From Paenibacillus typhae (GTDB lineage Bacteria > Bacillota > Bacilli > Paenibacillales > Paenibacillaceae), in NCBI RefSeq assembly GCF_900099765.1, contig NZ_FNDX01000025.1, positions 22,769 through 86,768 on the forward strand: a DNA stretch of 64,000 nt, read 5' to 3'. The notes beneath the pieces were generated by a model. The model was not told the origin of the DNA. It did not search any database and saw only the letters and a program-made list of their open reading frames with translations. Position 1 is the stretch's first letter. Every line of letters starts with the position of its first letter. The position numbers and the translations under genes are program-made. Positions 27,811 through 36,468 of the stretch are shown here, in pieces.

Positions 27811-28425
27811 TTAGATCGGAACACCAATTTCTGACCGCTGGGTTTTCTCATCGTCTCCACCCCGGGGTGCTGTATGTAGTTTCGGTTGTTTCCATAATGA
27901 CGCGTCGCCGATTGATACATAGTCTGCGCCGCTCTCCAGTGCACTGCTGATCTCTTCCTCGTGCCGGATCAATCCGCCGACAATCAGGGGCTGCTTGATG
28001 CGCTGCTTCATCTCCCTGATAATCCTCGGCATAAGACCAGGCATCAGCTCAACTTCATCGGGGTTACTCGACTTAATCATACGCAGTGCCGTTTCTATGG
28101 CCGCCGAGTCAATGGCGAACACCCGCTGAATACTGGCCAGCCCATGCTGTCTCGCTGTGGAGATGGCATTGCTTTTGGTAGTTATAATCCCGTCTACCTT
28201 AAAAGCCTCCGCCAAATACTGGATCGCCGCCGCATCCCGTCCGATTCCACCGACCATCTCCACGTGTACAAACACCTGCTTGCCCGCTTCCTGCAAAGGC
28301 CGTACAAGCTGTCCCAGATTGTTAATGTTGCCGGTCATCAGGTTTACCCTTTTCACCGTGCAGCTTATAGCCTGCCTGATCTGCGATTCTTCTGTAATGG
28401 ATGCAATGATCGGGTTATGCTCCAC
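27811..28425 (-). CDS. glpP: Glycerol-3-phosphate responsive antiterminator GlpP
   Basis: 204 residues from a GTG at 28425 (an upstream GTG at 28437 is also possible; AAGGGAG fits 28425 better). It matches Bacillus GlpP along its length: LGQLVRPLQEAGKQVFVHVEMVGGIG, DGIITTKSNAISTARQHGLASIQR, ELMPGLMPRIIREM, PLIVGGLIRHEEE. The fold is a TIM-barrel that binds glycerol-3-phosphate and acts on leader mRNA. The C-terminal tail of about 25 residues is longer than in Bacillus. It heads the glycerophosphodiester operon. Confidence 0.92.
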   Translation of the reverse strand: MEHNPIIASITEESQIRQAISCTVKRVNLMTGNINNLGQLVRPLQEAGKQVFVHVEMVGGIGRDAAAIQYLAEAFKVDGIITTKSNAISTARQHGLASIQRVFAIDSAAIETALRMIKSSNPDEVELMPGLMPRIIREMKQRIKQPLIVGGLIRHEEEISSALESGADYVSIGDASLWKQPKLHTAPRGGDDEKTQRSEIGVPI

Positions 28426-28612
28426 CCTGAGGCACACTCCCTTTCGCTTATCGCCTGGTCACCGGCTTGTATGCTTCCGGCCCTGAAACCCATGTTACAG
28501 CTCTTTTGTTGGCTCCGTATTCGGGCTATGTAAAAGTTAGTGTTAACGGAGAAACAGCCATTTTGCCTTCTTTTAACCAAGCAATCGAGAACCTGCCTGC
28601 ATTCCCGCACAC

Positions 28613-28640
28613 AAAAAGGACACCACCGGAGTGATGCCCC
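28613..28640 (-). terminator. Rho-independent terminator after the metallo-hydrolase gene
   Basis: On the minus strand GGCATCAC-TCCG-GTGGTGTCC is followed by TTTTT, 19 bases after the stop of the gene at 28659. One G-T pair lies in the stem. Confidence 0.75.
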
Positions 28641-28658
28641 TCTGTGAATCTAATGCTG

Positions 28659-29351
28659 TTACAGCTCCAGACTCTCTCCATATTCAAGCGCTGTACCGGT
28701 AATCCCAGCCTTGTTAAGGGAATCGACAAAGCTGGCCACATCCTGACGGATCGGAGGGAAGGTATTGTAATGCACCGGCAGCACCTGTTTGGCGTTCAGC
28801 CATTTGGCGGCAATCAGCGCATGCTCCGGCCCCATCGTGAAATGTCCGCCCATCGGCAGAATCGCCAGGTCGATGTTATACAGCTCGCCGAACATTTTCA
28901 TGTCACTGAACAGCCCGGTGTCGCCAGCATGCAGCACAGTCTTACCTTCAGCTTCAATAATGAAGCCCGCAGGCATGCCGCCGTAAACAATCCGCTGCTC
29001 ATCGTCCAGCGTAATGCCGCTGGTGTGGAAAGCGTGAATCATCGTTGCTTTGGCAAACCCGAGGTCCACCGTTCCGCCGATGTTCATCCCTATTGTCTGC
29101 TTAACACCCTTCCACCCGATATACGTAGCCAGCTCCACTGTAGCCACCACCGGCGCGTTATTGGCGATGGCGATCGGCGCAGCATCCAGAATATGATCCG
29201 CATGCGCATGGGTCAGCAGCACCGCATCTGTCTTAATATCCTCAGGCTTCGTCACCGCAGCCGGGTTACCGCTAATGAATGGATCGATAATCAGCGACTT
29301 GCCGCCTACCTCAAGCTGTACACAGGAATGGCCGTGAAAAATAATCTTCAT
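28659..29351 (-). CDS. UPF0173-family metal-dependent hydrolase (beta-lactamase fold)
   Basis: 230 residues, the typical length. Starts MKIIFHGHSCVQLEVGGK and has the metal-binding motif LLTHAHADH, then HAGDTGLF and LPMGGHFTMGPEHA, which define the UPF0173/YtkL group. The natural substrate is unknown. AGGAGAG precedes the ATG. Single gene, divergent from the PaaX-family gene. Confidence 0.9.
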   Translation of the reverse strand: MKIIFHGHSCVQLEVGGKSLIIDPFISGNPAAVTKPEDIKTDAVLLTHAHADHILDAAPIAIANNAPVVATVELATYIGWKGVKQTIGMNIGGTVDLGFAKATMIHAFHTSGITLDDEQRIVYGGMPAGFIIEAEGKTVLHAGDTGLFSDMKMFGELYNIDLAILPMGGHFTMGPEHALIAAKWLNAKQVLPVHYNTFPPIRQDVASFVDSLNKAGITGTALEYGESLEL

Positions 29352-29499
29352 CTCTTATCTCTCCTCTTCTCACATTTAAAAATGATGAACTTGCCGTGCA
29401 AAAGCATACCGTTTACGTTACAATGACAAATGAGCGTGGACGGACTTCGCTGCAACAGTTGCGCATTCACTTCTCCCATCGCTCAATATATCTATTTTT

Positions 29500-29534
29500 A
29501 TAACGAACGTCTATATTTATAATATATTCGTTAT
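29500..29534. promoter_or_regulatory. Inverted repeat upstream of PaaX-family gene, candidate autoregulatory operator
   Basis: ATAACGAA (29500-29507) and TTCGTTAT (29527-29534) are exact complements separated by 19 AT-rich bases, about 30 bases upstream of the PaaX start and in the divergent promoter region. Confidence 0.55.
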
Positions 29535-29562
29535 CACTACCTGTCAAGAGAGGCGTGAGAAC

Positions 29563-30348
29563 GTGCTGTCTGTCGAAAAAACGATGCTCTTCCTGCTGTC
29601 CCGTGTGGACCGGATGGGCGCTCAGCAATTTGTCGAAATCTATGAACAAAGAGGCTACACCTCTACCTATATCCGCAACAGCCTGTCCCGCCTGAAAAAA
29701 GAGGGCTATATCGCCTCACCCGCCCGTTCCCTGTACTGCATCACCTCTGCCGGACGCGCCTACATCAAATCCATCAACAGCAAACCGGCCCGTTATGAGC
29801 AGCAGTGGGATCATACCTGGGATGTGGTCATGCTTGAAGTGCCGGAGCAGGAGCGCAAGAAACGGGATGCTTTTCGTACCGCTATTCTGCAGCTTGGCTA
29901 TGGGCTTTTATATAACAGTGTCTACATCTCCCCCTGGAATTACCGTCGGGAAGTGACGGACTATGTGGAGAGCCTGCAGCTCACCGGCAATGTTTCCATT
30001 CTTCGCGGCGAGTTTGCGGAAGGAACCATTACCCCTGCCAAGGCCTGGGACATCTGGCAGCTTGATAAGCTCGAAGCACTTTACTTGGACAAAAGCGCCT
30101 GGATTACCCGGGAGTTTATCCCGCTTGCGGATGAAGCCATCCAGAGCGGCGAAGCACTGCCGCTGTTCCTGCTGTTCCTGCAGATCGGCGAAGAAATGAG
30201 CGGCCTGATCATGGCCGATCCCTCCCTGCCGGATGAGCTGCTGCCGGACGGCTGGCCCGCCAAAGCCGTTATCGCCGGGCTTCAGGCCCAGTGGCGCAGG
30301 CTGGCTGCGGCAATTCCGCGGGATTCCTTTTATGCTCAGTTCACCTGA
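29563..30348 (+). CDS. PaaX-family transcriptional regulator
   Basis: 261 residues from a GTG at 29563 with GAGAGG upstream. N-terminal winged helix (FVEIYEQRGYTSTYIRNSLS, RLKKEGYIAS) and the central PaaX domain (WDHTWDVVMLEVPEQERKKRDAFR, LGYGLLYNSVYISPW). PaaX proteins repress phenylacetate or other catabolic operons; here no catabolic operon adjoins, so the target is unknown. It may control the UPF0173 gene or itself through the inverted repeat upstream. Confidence 0.85.
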   Translation: MLSVEKTMLFLLSRVDRMGAQQFVEIYEQRGYTSTYIRNSLSRLKKEGYIASPARSLYCITSAGRAYIKSINSKPARYEQQWDHTWDVVMLEVPEQERKKRDAFRTAILQLGYGLLYNSVYISPWNYRREVTDYVESLQLTGNVSILRGEFAEGTITPAKAWDIWQLDKLEALYLDKSAWITREFIPLADEAIQSGEALPLFLLFLQIGEEMSGLIMADPSLPDELLPDGWPAKAVIAGLQAQWRRLAAAIPRDSFYAQFT

Positions 30349-30376
30349 GTTAACAGGCTGGGCCGGGAATCAAGGG

Positions 30377-30411
30377 AAAAAGGGGCAGCCCTATCGCGGG
30401 CTGTCCCTTTT
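30377..30411. terminator. Bidirectional terminator between PaaX-family gene and yyaL
   Basis: AAAAGGGGCAGCCC and GGGCTGTCCCTTTT form the stem, with A-rich and T-rich flanks that suit both convergent genes. Confidence 0.87.
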
Positions 30412-30420
30412 GTGTTTCTA

Positions 30421-32370
30421 TTATACCTGCCGGCCGGTGGCCAGCAGCTCTTTGACTGCATCAAGACTGGTAAGCGGGGCATGGCAGGCAAAATCACGGC
30501 ATTCGTAGGCCGTAGCCTGCCCGTCCACTGCCGGCTTATCCTGCAGATGAGGCAGGAGCTTGTGCAGCGCTTCCCCGTCATCCCCTGCATAGTTGACGAT
30601 CAGCGAGGCATCCGGCAGGTAAGTCTGCTGGACCTGGGCCAGCATGCCATGCAGCACCGGGTCCTCCAGCTTGCCGGACAGCACCCATTCGCGTCCGCCG
30701 GAGAGCAGTGCCAAATGTGCCTGCAGGTACATCGAATAACCCGGCGGATATTCTCCCGCCGCAGAAGCCAATACCGCTGCAGTCCGCTCAGCCACTGCCT
30801 TCAGCTCCACATCCTGCGTAATCACCGACAGCTTATACAGCTGCTTGGCTGCAACCGAGTTGCCGGACGGCAGCGCCCCGTCATACAGCTCCTTGGAGCG
30901 GATCGGCAGTTCTTCTCCGTCTATGCCGGTGAAGAAAAAGCCCCCGCCTTCCTCGTCGCTGAACAGCGCAAGCAATCCATCCTTCAGCTGCAGCGCACGG
31001 TCCAGGTGGACCACTTGGCCTGTTGCTTCATACAGCTCAGTCAGGCCCCAGATCAGGAAGGCATAGTCGTCCACATAGGCCGGAATCGCCGCTTCCCCGT
31101 CACGGTAACGGGCCAGCAGGCGTCCATCCTCACGCCGGCGCAGCTGCTCCCAGATGAAATCCGCCGCTGCTGACGCAGCCTTGGCATACTCCGGCTTTTG
31201 CAGCGCCTTCGCGCCCTTCGCCAGCGCCGCGATCATCAGGCCGTTCCAGGCGGTAAGCACCTTATCATCCTTCAGCGGATGAATCCGTTCCTCCCGGTAA
31301 GCGAACAGCTTCTCGCGCCACTCCCCGGTCCGCGTCTTCATGCCGAGCGGATTCATGCCCATCCGTTCAGCCATATCCTCCGGCAGACCCTGCAGCAGGT
31401 TCGGAATATTGGCACCCTCGAAGTTGCCCTCAGGTGTAATACCATACACATGGCAGTAGGAGTGCATGTCCTCCAGATCCAGCGCTTCCGCCAGCTCGTC
31501 GCGGGTGAAGACATAGAACTTGCCTTCCACACCTTCGGAATCCGCATCCTCGGCAGAGTAAAACGCCCCTTCAGGCGAAGTCATATCACGCCGCACATAC
31601 GTAAAGATCTGCTCGGCAATCTCCGCATACAGCGGCTTCCCGGTAATCTGGAAAGCCTCCAGGTAAGCGATCGCCAGCAGCGCGTTATCGTAAAGCATTT
31701 TTTCAAAATGCGGCACCAGCCACTCCCGGTCTGTCGAGTACCGGGAAAATCCGAAGCCAATATGGTCGTATATCCCGCCGCGGTACATACTGTCCAGCGT
31801 CTTCTCCACCATCCGCAGCGCTTCCGGCTGCTGGTAAGTCTGGCTGTACGCCAGAAGGAACGACAAATTATGCGGCGTCGGGAACTTCGGCGCATTGCCG
31901 AACCCGCCGTATTCTTCGTCGAACTGGCGCTGGTACAGCGAGAACGCTTCATGCAGCAGCTCTTCACCCGGCAGTGCTCCGCTATCCCCGCCTGCCTGCT
32001 GTGCATTCTTGCGGTCCAGCTCCTGCAAGCTTGCGAGCAGATCATCGCCGAGCTGATTCAGCGCATCGCCGTCCTGCTCCCACTTCGTATGGATCTGCTC
32101 GAGTATATCCATCAGCCCGATCCGCCCGAGCATCCGCCGTTTCGGGAAATACGTCCCCGCATAAAACGGCTTTTTGTCCGGCGTCAGCAGCACCGTCAGC
32201 GGCCACCCCCCGCTCCCGGTCAGCGCCTGACACACCGACATATACAGCCCGTCAATATCCGGCCGCTCCTCGCGGTCGACTTTGATGGCTACGAAGTGAT
32301 CGTTGAGTAGCTTGGCGACATCCTGGTCTTCGAAGGATTCTCGTTCCATTACGTGACACCAATGGCAGGT
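30421..32370 (-). pseudogene. yyaL: yyaL 3' part: DUF255/YyaL thioredoxin-like protein cut at its CHWC motif
   Basis: An open frame of 642 codons from ATG 32349 covers almost all of YyaL (MERESFEDQDVAKLLND, then GGWPLTVLLTPDKKPFYAGTYFP, then the long glycosidase-like alpha/alpha region). Family members are about 680-700 residues and begin with a 55-residue segment ending SIGYSTCHWCHVMERES. Here codons for TCHWCHV continue in frame to about 32370 and then meet foreign sequence, and no ribosome-binding site precedes the ATG. The N-terminal 55 codons occur instead in five separate places to the right. The gene is split by the mobile island. Rejoining to the rightmost fragment would give one uninterrupted frame. 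YyaL's role is not established. Confidence 0.9.
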
Positions 32371-32389
32371 ACGTGTGAATCAACAACTA
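32359..32389. other. att junction A (left island boundary)
   Basis: The core CCAATGGCAGGT (32359-32370) is part of yyaL codons for T-C-H-W. To its right ACGTGTGAATCAACAACTA (32371-32389) is absent from intact yyaL and is an inverted copy of the arm TTGATTTACACGAAC found left of the other cores. This is therefore a hybrid site: host gene on the left, element arm on the right. Confidence 0.85.
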
Positions 32390-32548
32390 GCTATACCCAA
32401 TAGAAAGGAAGACAGGCTTATTGTCGCGCTTGGCGACTTCAAAAGCCTCTTCCGACCAAGGGAACCAGTTCACCGGGTTATGTGCGTGTTGCAGCAGATA
32501 CGGTGACTTTTCCTTGGCTAATCTATTGGGTACTTTGTGAGTTGTCAT
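32387..32548 (-). pseudogene. yyaL 5' fragment A (element-borne mimic, 53 codons)
   Basis: ATG at 32548 with GAGGTG upstream, then MTTHKVPNRLAKEKSPYLLQ through FLSIGYS and a TAG formed at the arm. It belongs to a lineage (NWFPWSEEAFEVAKRDNKP) different from fragments C-E. Its upstream leader GGGTAAACTAACCCTA is shared with fragments B, D and E. No internal stop, so a 53-residue peptide could be made. Confidence 0.85.
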
Positions 32549-32655
32549 GGGGCATCACCTCGTTTCGTGTGGGATTTGGGTAAAGTATTGCTTAGGGTTA
32601 GTTTACCCAAAAAGGTGGGGGAAGGCTCAGCTGTGAATGCAGTTTTTAACCAAAA

Positions 32656-32682
32656 GAAAAAACGACATCTCTGCCGTTTTTA
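32656..32682 (-). terminator. Probable terminator of the DUF488 operon
   Basis: On the minus strand AAAAACGGCA-GAGA-TGTCGTTTTTT forms a stem with a T-run. It lies about 135 bases after the last DUF488 gene; 32,683-32,817 shows nothing else. Confidence 0.5.
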
Positions 32683-32817
32683 AAATATTCTTGGTGAATA
32701 CTACTGGCATCAAAACCAAATACCACTTGCAAGCCATGCAAAAAGGGTCCAACATAGTTGGTCATCTAAAAAAATAACTAAGGACACTCATGTGACCACC
32801 TTTAGATACAAATGCTA

Positions 32818-33261
32818 TCAAACCAAATGAGTTATCTTAATTTCTTTTTTATAGTTCTGCAGATACTCCGCTAGTAGTCGTCTATGGCAATGGTGAGGTT
32901 TATCTTCACTACATAAGAAACAAGAGGTTTCTTCTTCTAGAATATCATCAATGCGATTTTCAACTTTTCTTTTCTCAAGTAGACCGATATACTGTTTCTC
33001 ATACTCATCCCAACTCATTAACTTTTTTTTATAAGCACTGAGAATATCTTCTGTTGGAGCAAGTATAACATCATGTTTATATTTTATGCCCACTAATTTC
33101 ATGACGTATGAGAGATCATTTTTCTTGGCGTAACCGGATAATTGTGATGTGTTGTTAAGACGTGTATCTATAAGACGAGTTACACCTGCTTCTTTCATTA
33201 AATCCACAAATTTTTCCAAACTTTTTTTTGCAAATCCAATTGTACAAATTTCTTTTTTCAT
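32818..33261 (-). CDS. DUF488-family protein, copy 1
   Basis: 147 residues. DUF488 landmarks: CTIGFAKKSLEKFVDLMKEAG, RLIDTRLNN near the N-terminus and the C-terminal FLCSEDKPHHCHRRLLAEYL with its paired Cys/His. The biochemical function of DUF488 is not established. It is the last gene of a three-gene operon with a second DUF488 gene 11 bases upstream and a dual-OB-type gene. It lies in the AT-rich first segment of the island. Confidence 0.85.
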   Translation of the reverse strand: MKKEICTIGFAKKSLEKFVDLMKEAGVTRLIDTRLNNTSQLSGYAKKNDLSYVMKLVGIKYKHDVILAPTEDILSAYKKKLMSWDEYEKQYIGLLEKRKVENRIDDILEEETSCFLCSEDKPHHCHRRLLAEYLQNYKKEIKITHLV

Positions 33262-33272
33262 ATACTTAACCC

Positions 33273-33698
33273 CTAAAAAAGCGTAATTTGTTCTACAGTA
33301 ATCGGATTTAACTCTTGTACCTCTACCCCATACTGTTCAAAAAACTCGCCAACAAGTTTCCTATGACAATAACGGTGGTCTTTACAAAAGCAAACGAGAA
33401 CAACGTTCTTTCCACGTAGTAATCGTTTGTACACATCGCGAAGTGCATTCAGCTTTGCATTGGATTTAAGTTCGATTAAAAATCTTGATTCATACTCTGA
33501 CCACCATTCATCCCCAGGACGGTCTTTCCACTGATTTAGATACGTATGAAACAAGTCGGAAGAAGGGGAGAGATCTCTTACTATTTCAGCACCTGCAATT
33601 TCATAACCTGCTCGTGTAATGAGTAAGATATCTGCATCAAAATTGATTTTCTTCAACCCTACTGGATTTGATGTAAATACTTTTCCTTTGGGGTTCAT
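33273..33698 (-). CDS. DUF488-like protein, copy 2
   Basis: 141 residues from the ATG at 33698, which has AAGGAGG nine bases upstream; the longer frame to 33788 has none. Distant from copy 1, but it keeps the C-terminal signature VLVCFCKDHRYCHRKLVGEF. The N-terminal half (KVFTSNPVGLKKINFDADIL) is a variant. Two dissimilar DUF488 proteins side by side may work as a heterodimer (inference). Confidence 0.8.
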   Translation of the reverse strand: MNPKGKVFTSNPVGLKKINFDADILLITRAGYEIAGAEIVRDLSPSSDLFHTYLNQWKDRPGDEWWSEYESRFLIELKSNAKLNALRDVYKRLLRGKNVVLVCFCKDHRYCHRKLVGEFFEQYGVEVQELNPITVEQITLF

Positions 33699-33801
33699 TT
33701 TTTGATGCCTCCTTTCAAACTTACCCTTATTGTACCATAAAAGCTTGATTTTAATCCTAAAATTCACGTTCCATAACTCATCTTTCATTCCCTACTAAAC
33801 A

Positions 33802-34473
33802 TTAACGTATCACTGACGCCACAAGTTTATAATGGCACTGATCTACATTAAAAATTTCTCCTAAACTTATAACCAGTCCTATGTTATTCAAAACAAAACT
33901 ACCTTCACTTTGATACGGTTTGATAAATGCATCATCTGTTATACTGAAATCAGTATAACTTACGCCATTGTATATAAAGGAAAGCTTGTATTTTAACTTT
34001 TCATATTTCTCAACAACCAGCGTAGCTCTTGTAACAAAAATGAACTTTAGTGAATAATTTTTTGATGCAGATAAGCCTGAAACAAACGAACCCAGTAATC
34101 GCTTGTCCGAGTTATGAAAAATAAAGGAATCTGCATTCTGATTCACTAATATCTTCACCTTTTCAAGTGAAGAAACCCCTGTTTTTTTCCAATAGTACCT
34201 TGAGTCATATTCATAGTTTTCTGGTTGAAAATGTTGAGGGACTGCCTTAGCTAACTCCACCTCTATTATATCAAAAATTTCAGCTTGCAAACCGTTTTCA
34301 TAAGTCAAATCAACTCCCGGTACTGCACAATGAATATCTGCTTGACTTGACACAAGTCTGATCCATTTGCCAGTATGGAAATCCACGCCAGCAATACAAT
34401 AATTATTATACTTTCGTGACTTTGTAAGCAGTACAATCTTAACATTCAATTGAGTCATCCCCTTCAGCCGCAT
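33802..34473 (-). CDS. Dual-OB-domain-like protein heading the DUF488 operon
   Basis: 223 residues. The opening VKIVLLTKSRKYNNYCIAGVD and GKWIRLVSS, followed by IFDIIEVEL, resembles the dual OB-fold proteins that accompany DUF488 genes. The assignment rests on pattern memory and context. The start is uncertain (ATG at 34473 with a weak site, or ATG at 34458). OB folds usually bind nucleic acid, so the operon may act on DNA or RNA. Confidence 0.6.
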   Translation of the reverse strand: MRLKGMTQLNVKIVLLTKSRKYNNYCIAGVDFHTGKWIRLVSSQADIHCAVPGVDLTYENGLQAEIFDIIEVELAKAVPQHFQPENYEYDSRYYWKKTGVSSLEKVKILVNQNADSFIFHNSDKRLLGSFVSGLSASKNYSLKFIFVTRATLVVEKYEKLKYKLSFIYNGVSYTDFSITDDAFIKPYQSEGSFVLNNIGLVISLGEIFNVDQCHYKLVASVIR

Positions 34474-34628
34474 CTATAGACCTATTCTAACTTCATTCTT
34501 CCGAATTTAATGTCGGAACTCGCTGTCGGATTATGAATTTTTTGATTATTTAGGCAATTTGATGTATTAATAACGCTCCTGCAAACTGCTGGAGCCTTAT
34601 CTGATGTAGTTTTATATACCTTTTTCAA

Positions 34629-34832
34629 TCACCGTATTGCACCAGCCCGTAAACCTAGACACCAATCGTACCAATAAATTGGCTTATCCTTAGCTTGAAG
34701 TGTACTTGATTCCGTCTTTACGGCTCTCGATACCGCCAATGATCGTCCGAAGTATCCTATTCTGTTATCTTGTTGTAGTCTGGTAAACACATTGCACCAG
34801 TTAGGATGTGTTGCTACAATGTCACTATTTCT
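34629..34832 (-). pseudogene. Possible gene remnant, family unknown
   Basis: A 67-codon open stretch reads coherently as DIVATHPNWCNVFTRLQQDN, IGYFGRSLAVSRAVKT and KPIYWYDWCLGLRAGAIR. It has no start with a ribosome-binding site and follows a stop directly. Amino-acid composition is protein-like (several Trp and Tyr). It may be a decayed C-terminus; I cannot name the family. Confidence 0.3.
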
Positions 34833-34893
34833 CTACTCAATCCGTTCGGCTTCACCCTCACGTCTAGCTTGCTCAACTTGCTAATCAAAATAT

Positions 34894-34925
34894 AAAAGCC
34901 CAAACGTTGTAACGTTTGGGCTTTT
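34894..34925. terminator. Bidirectional terminator-type hairpin
   Basis: AAAAGCCCAAACG-TTGTAA-CGTTTGGGCTTTT is a perfect 13-bp stem with A-rich and T-rich ends. No intact gene adjoins on either side. Confidence 0.75.
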
Positions 34926-35290
34926 AAGCAGGTAAATGTGGCACTTAATTGTTATTTCAAAGGCACACCGCACTCCACATTTGCGAGACAGTTGAATTAA
35001 GCACCAAAGGTTCTCGCTTTTCTGTGAAAATCTAAACGCTCGCATGACCGAACGTCGTCTTTAAAAAGTAACAGCTTTACGTAAAATGACCAATAGGATG
35101 CCAGAGTCTATCCTTAACGTTATTTGACGGGGTATCTCCACCATAAAAAGTAACGTACTTGCTCACCGTGTCTTTACCAGTATGGCTCGTTCCCTTCTTC
35201 TACAAACCTTCCTACCATTTCCATGCTAGGTTTGCGAGCGGGAGGTCATGGATGTTTATTTAAAAAGAACAATATAACTTGAGCATTTAA

Positions 35291-36286
35291 TTAGTTTTTA
35301 CTTTTTTGCTTGTAATATAAAAGTTCCATTGAGTATCCCATCGCCACTAAACCAAATTCATTTTTATCTTTATTTGATAATTCCATAAAATACTGAGGAG
35401 TACAAGTTTCATTTGGTAAAAATTCAAGGCTCTCAAATTCAATTCCTAAATATGTTAGCTTCCCAACAGTTAAGATATTTTTAATAAGACTTTCTATAAT
35501 TGATATACAAGCGCCCCTGTAATCTAGTGGAGTAAATACAACTCGTTTCTCCCAAATCCAGCGATCTTTTTTTCTCTTCTTACTTAGGAACTTTAAACTA
35601 TCATTATCCACTTTAATTTGACCATCTTTTTCATTACCTAGTGAGAAACCACGTGTGTCTGACTGGATGGCTAATCCATGTTTGTAAGCATTATAATCAT
35701 ACATTTTTATAGTTTCTTTCGCAGCCCACTTTATCCATTCCTTCCAAGCGTTAAGTACCTCCTCTCTATTATTAACATCATCTGGTAATTGCTTATGTCC
35801 GCAGAATACATATGTAATAAGTTCGTCACTACTTAATCCCTGATAAGCAAAATTAAATTTCCCTTCACTTAAAGTAACAAGGCTTTCCTTAAAAATCTTA
35901 TAATTAGTTTCACGGGAAATTTCTAACCAAGGGCTTTGTTTTATTTCAATGTGCGCTAAAAAAACTCTTAAAAAAGTCTCTAAACAATGATAATATGTGA
36001 CTGACATTTCTAACTTTGCATATTTTAATAGAAGTTCTTTATTAAGAATAGTGCTTTCTGGATTAATCTCTAATACCCCAACTTTTATTTTTTGTTTTTT
36101 AATAAAATCACTGAATAATTCCGGATTAGTGATAATCTCTCCTAATAACAAAAGTCTTATCTCAAAATATTCTTCAAAATACTCATCATAAAACTCTTTG
36201 TTTAATTCTACTATCTGTTCTTTAGCTAGTCCTGTATCAGGTCCTAATAGTTCTTTTCTATTCAATGAAATCTTCCCCCAATACAA
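35291..36286 (-). CDS. Hypothetical protein with NxxKHG motif, HEPN-like candidate
   Basis: 331 residues, soluble, Lys/Glu-rich. I do not recognise the family with confidence. The segment YDYNAYKHGLAIQ resembles the helical N/R-x3/4-H motif of HEPN-fold proteins in defence islands, and YYHCLETFLRVFLAHIE looks like a packed helix of that fold. The C-terminal half ends with FGLVAMGYSMELLYYKQ. It is followed by the conserved 65-base repeat and the serine recombinase gene, so it is cargo at the edge of the recombination module. Confidence 0.6.
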   Translation of the reverse strand: MYWGKISLNRKELLGPDTGLAKEQIVELNKEFYDEYFEEYFEIRLLLLGEIITNPELFSDFIKKQKIKVGVLEINPESTILNKELLLKYAKLEMSVTYYHCLETFLRVFLAHIEIKQSPWLEISRETNYKIFKESLVTLSEGKFNFAYQGLSSDELITYVFCGHKQLPDDVNNREEVLNAWKEWIKWAAKETIKMYDYNAYKHGLAIQSDTRGFSLGNEKDGQIKVDNDSLKFLSKKRKKDRWIWEKRVVFTPLDYRGACISIIESLIKNILTVGKLTYLGIEFESLEFLPNETCTPQYFMELSNKDKNEFGLVAMGYSMELLYYKQKSKN

Positions 36287-36343
36287 ATTGATATATGATT
36301 TCGGCTTAATCTCTTACTGAAATCTTTTTGAATAAAGCCAGTA

Positions 36344-36408
36344 ACCCATTCTCTTTTAATATTCGACAAGGTTCTCTACTCCCCTTCCAAAAGAACTAAA
36401 TTTCTCCA
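36344..36408. repeat. 65-base repeat flanking recombinase module, copy 1
   Basis: CCCATTCTCTTTTAATATTC through AAATTTCTCCAT recurs at 52776-52841 with few changes, in both cases just downstream of the serine recombinase gene. It marks the boundary between variable cargo and the conserved recombination module. A plus-strand hairpin AATAAACCTC/GAGGTTTATT with a T-run follows at 36411-36450 in this copy only. Confidence 0.75.
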
Positions 36409-36468
36409 TCTAATAAACCTCAGATTTTATCCAGAGGTTTATTGTTTTTTTAAACACTTCATTTATGA

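Larger units (their letters stand above)
34474..35290. other. Long mostly non-coding interval in island segment 1
   Basis: No complete gene is seen. It holds a possible gene remnant (34629-34832), a clear terminator-type hairpin (34894-34925), and about 360 further bases (34,926-35,290) without a credible frame. Confidence 0.55.

Noticed and set aside
32349..32548. Fusion of fragment A to the yyaL 3' part as a functional gene
   Set aside because: A 19-base arm is inserted, giving an immediate TAG and a frame change; the frame cannot continue.
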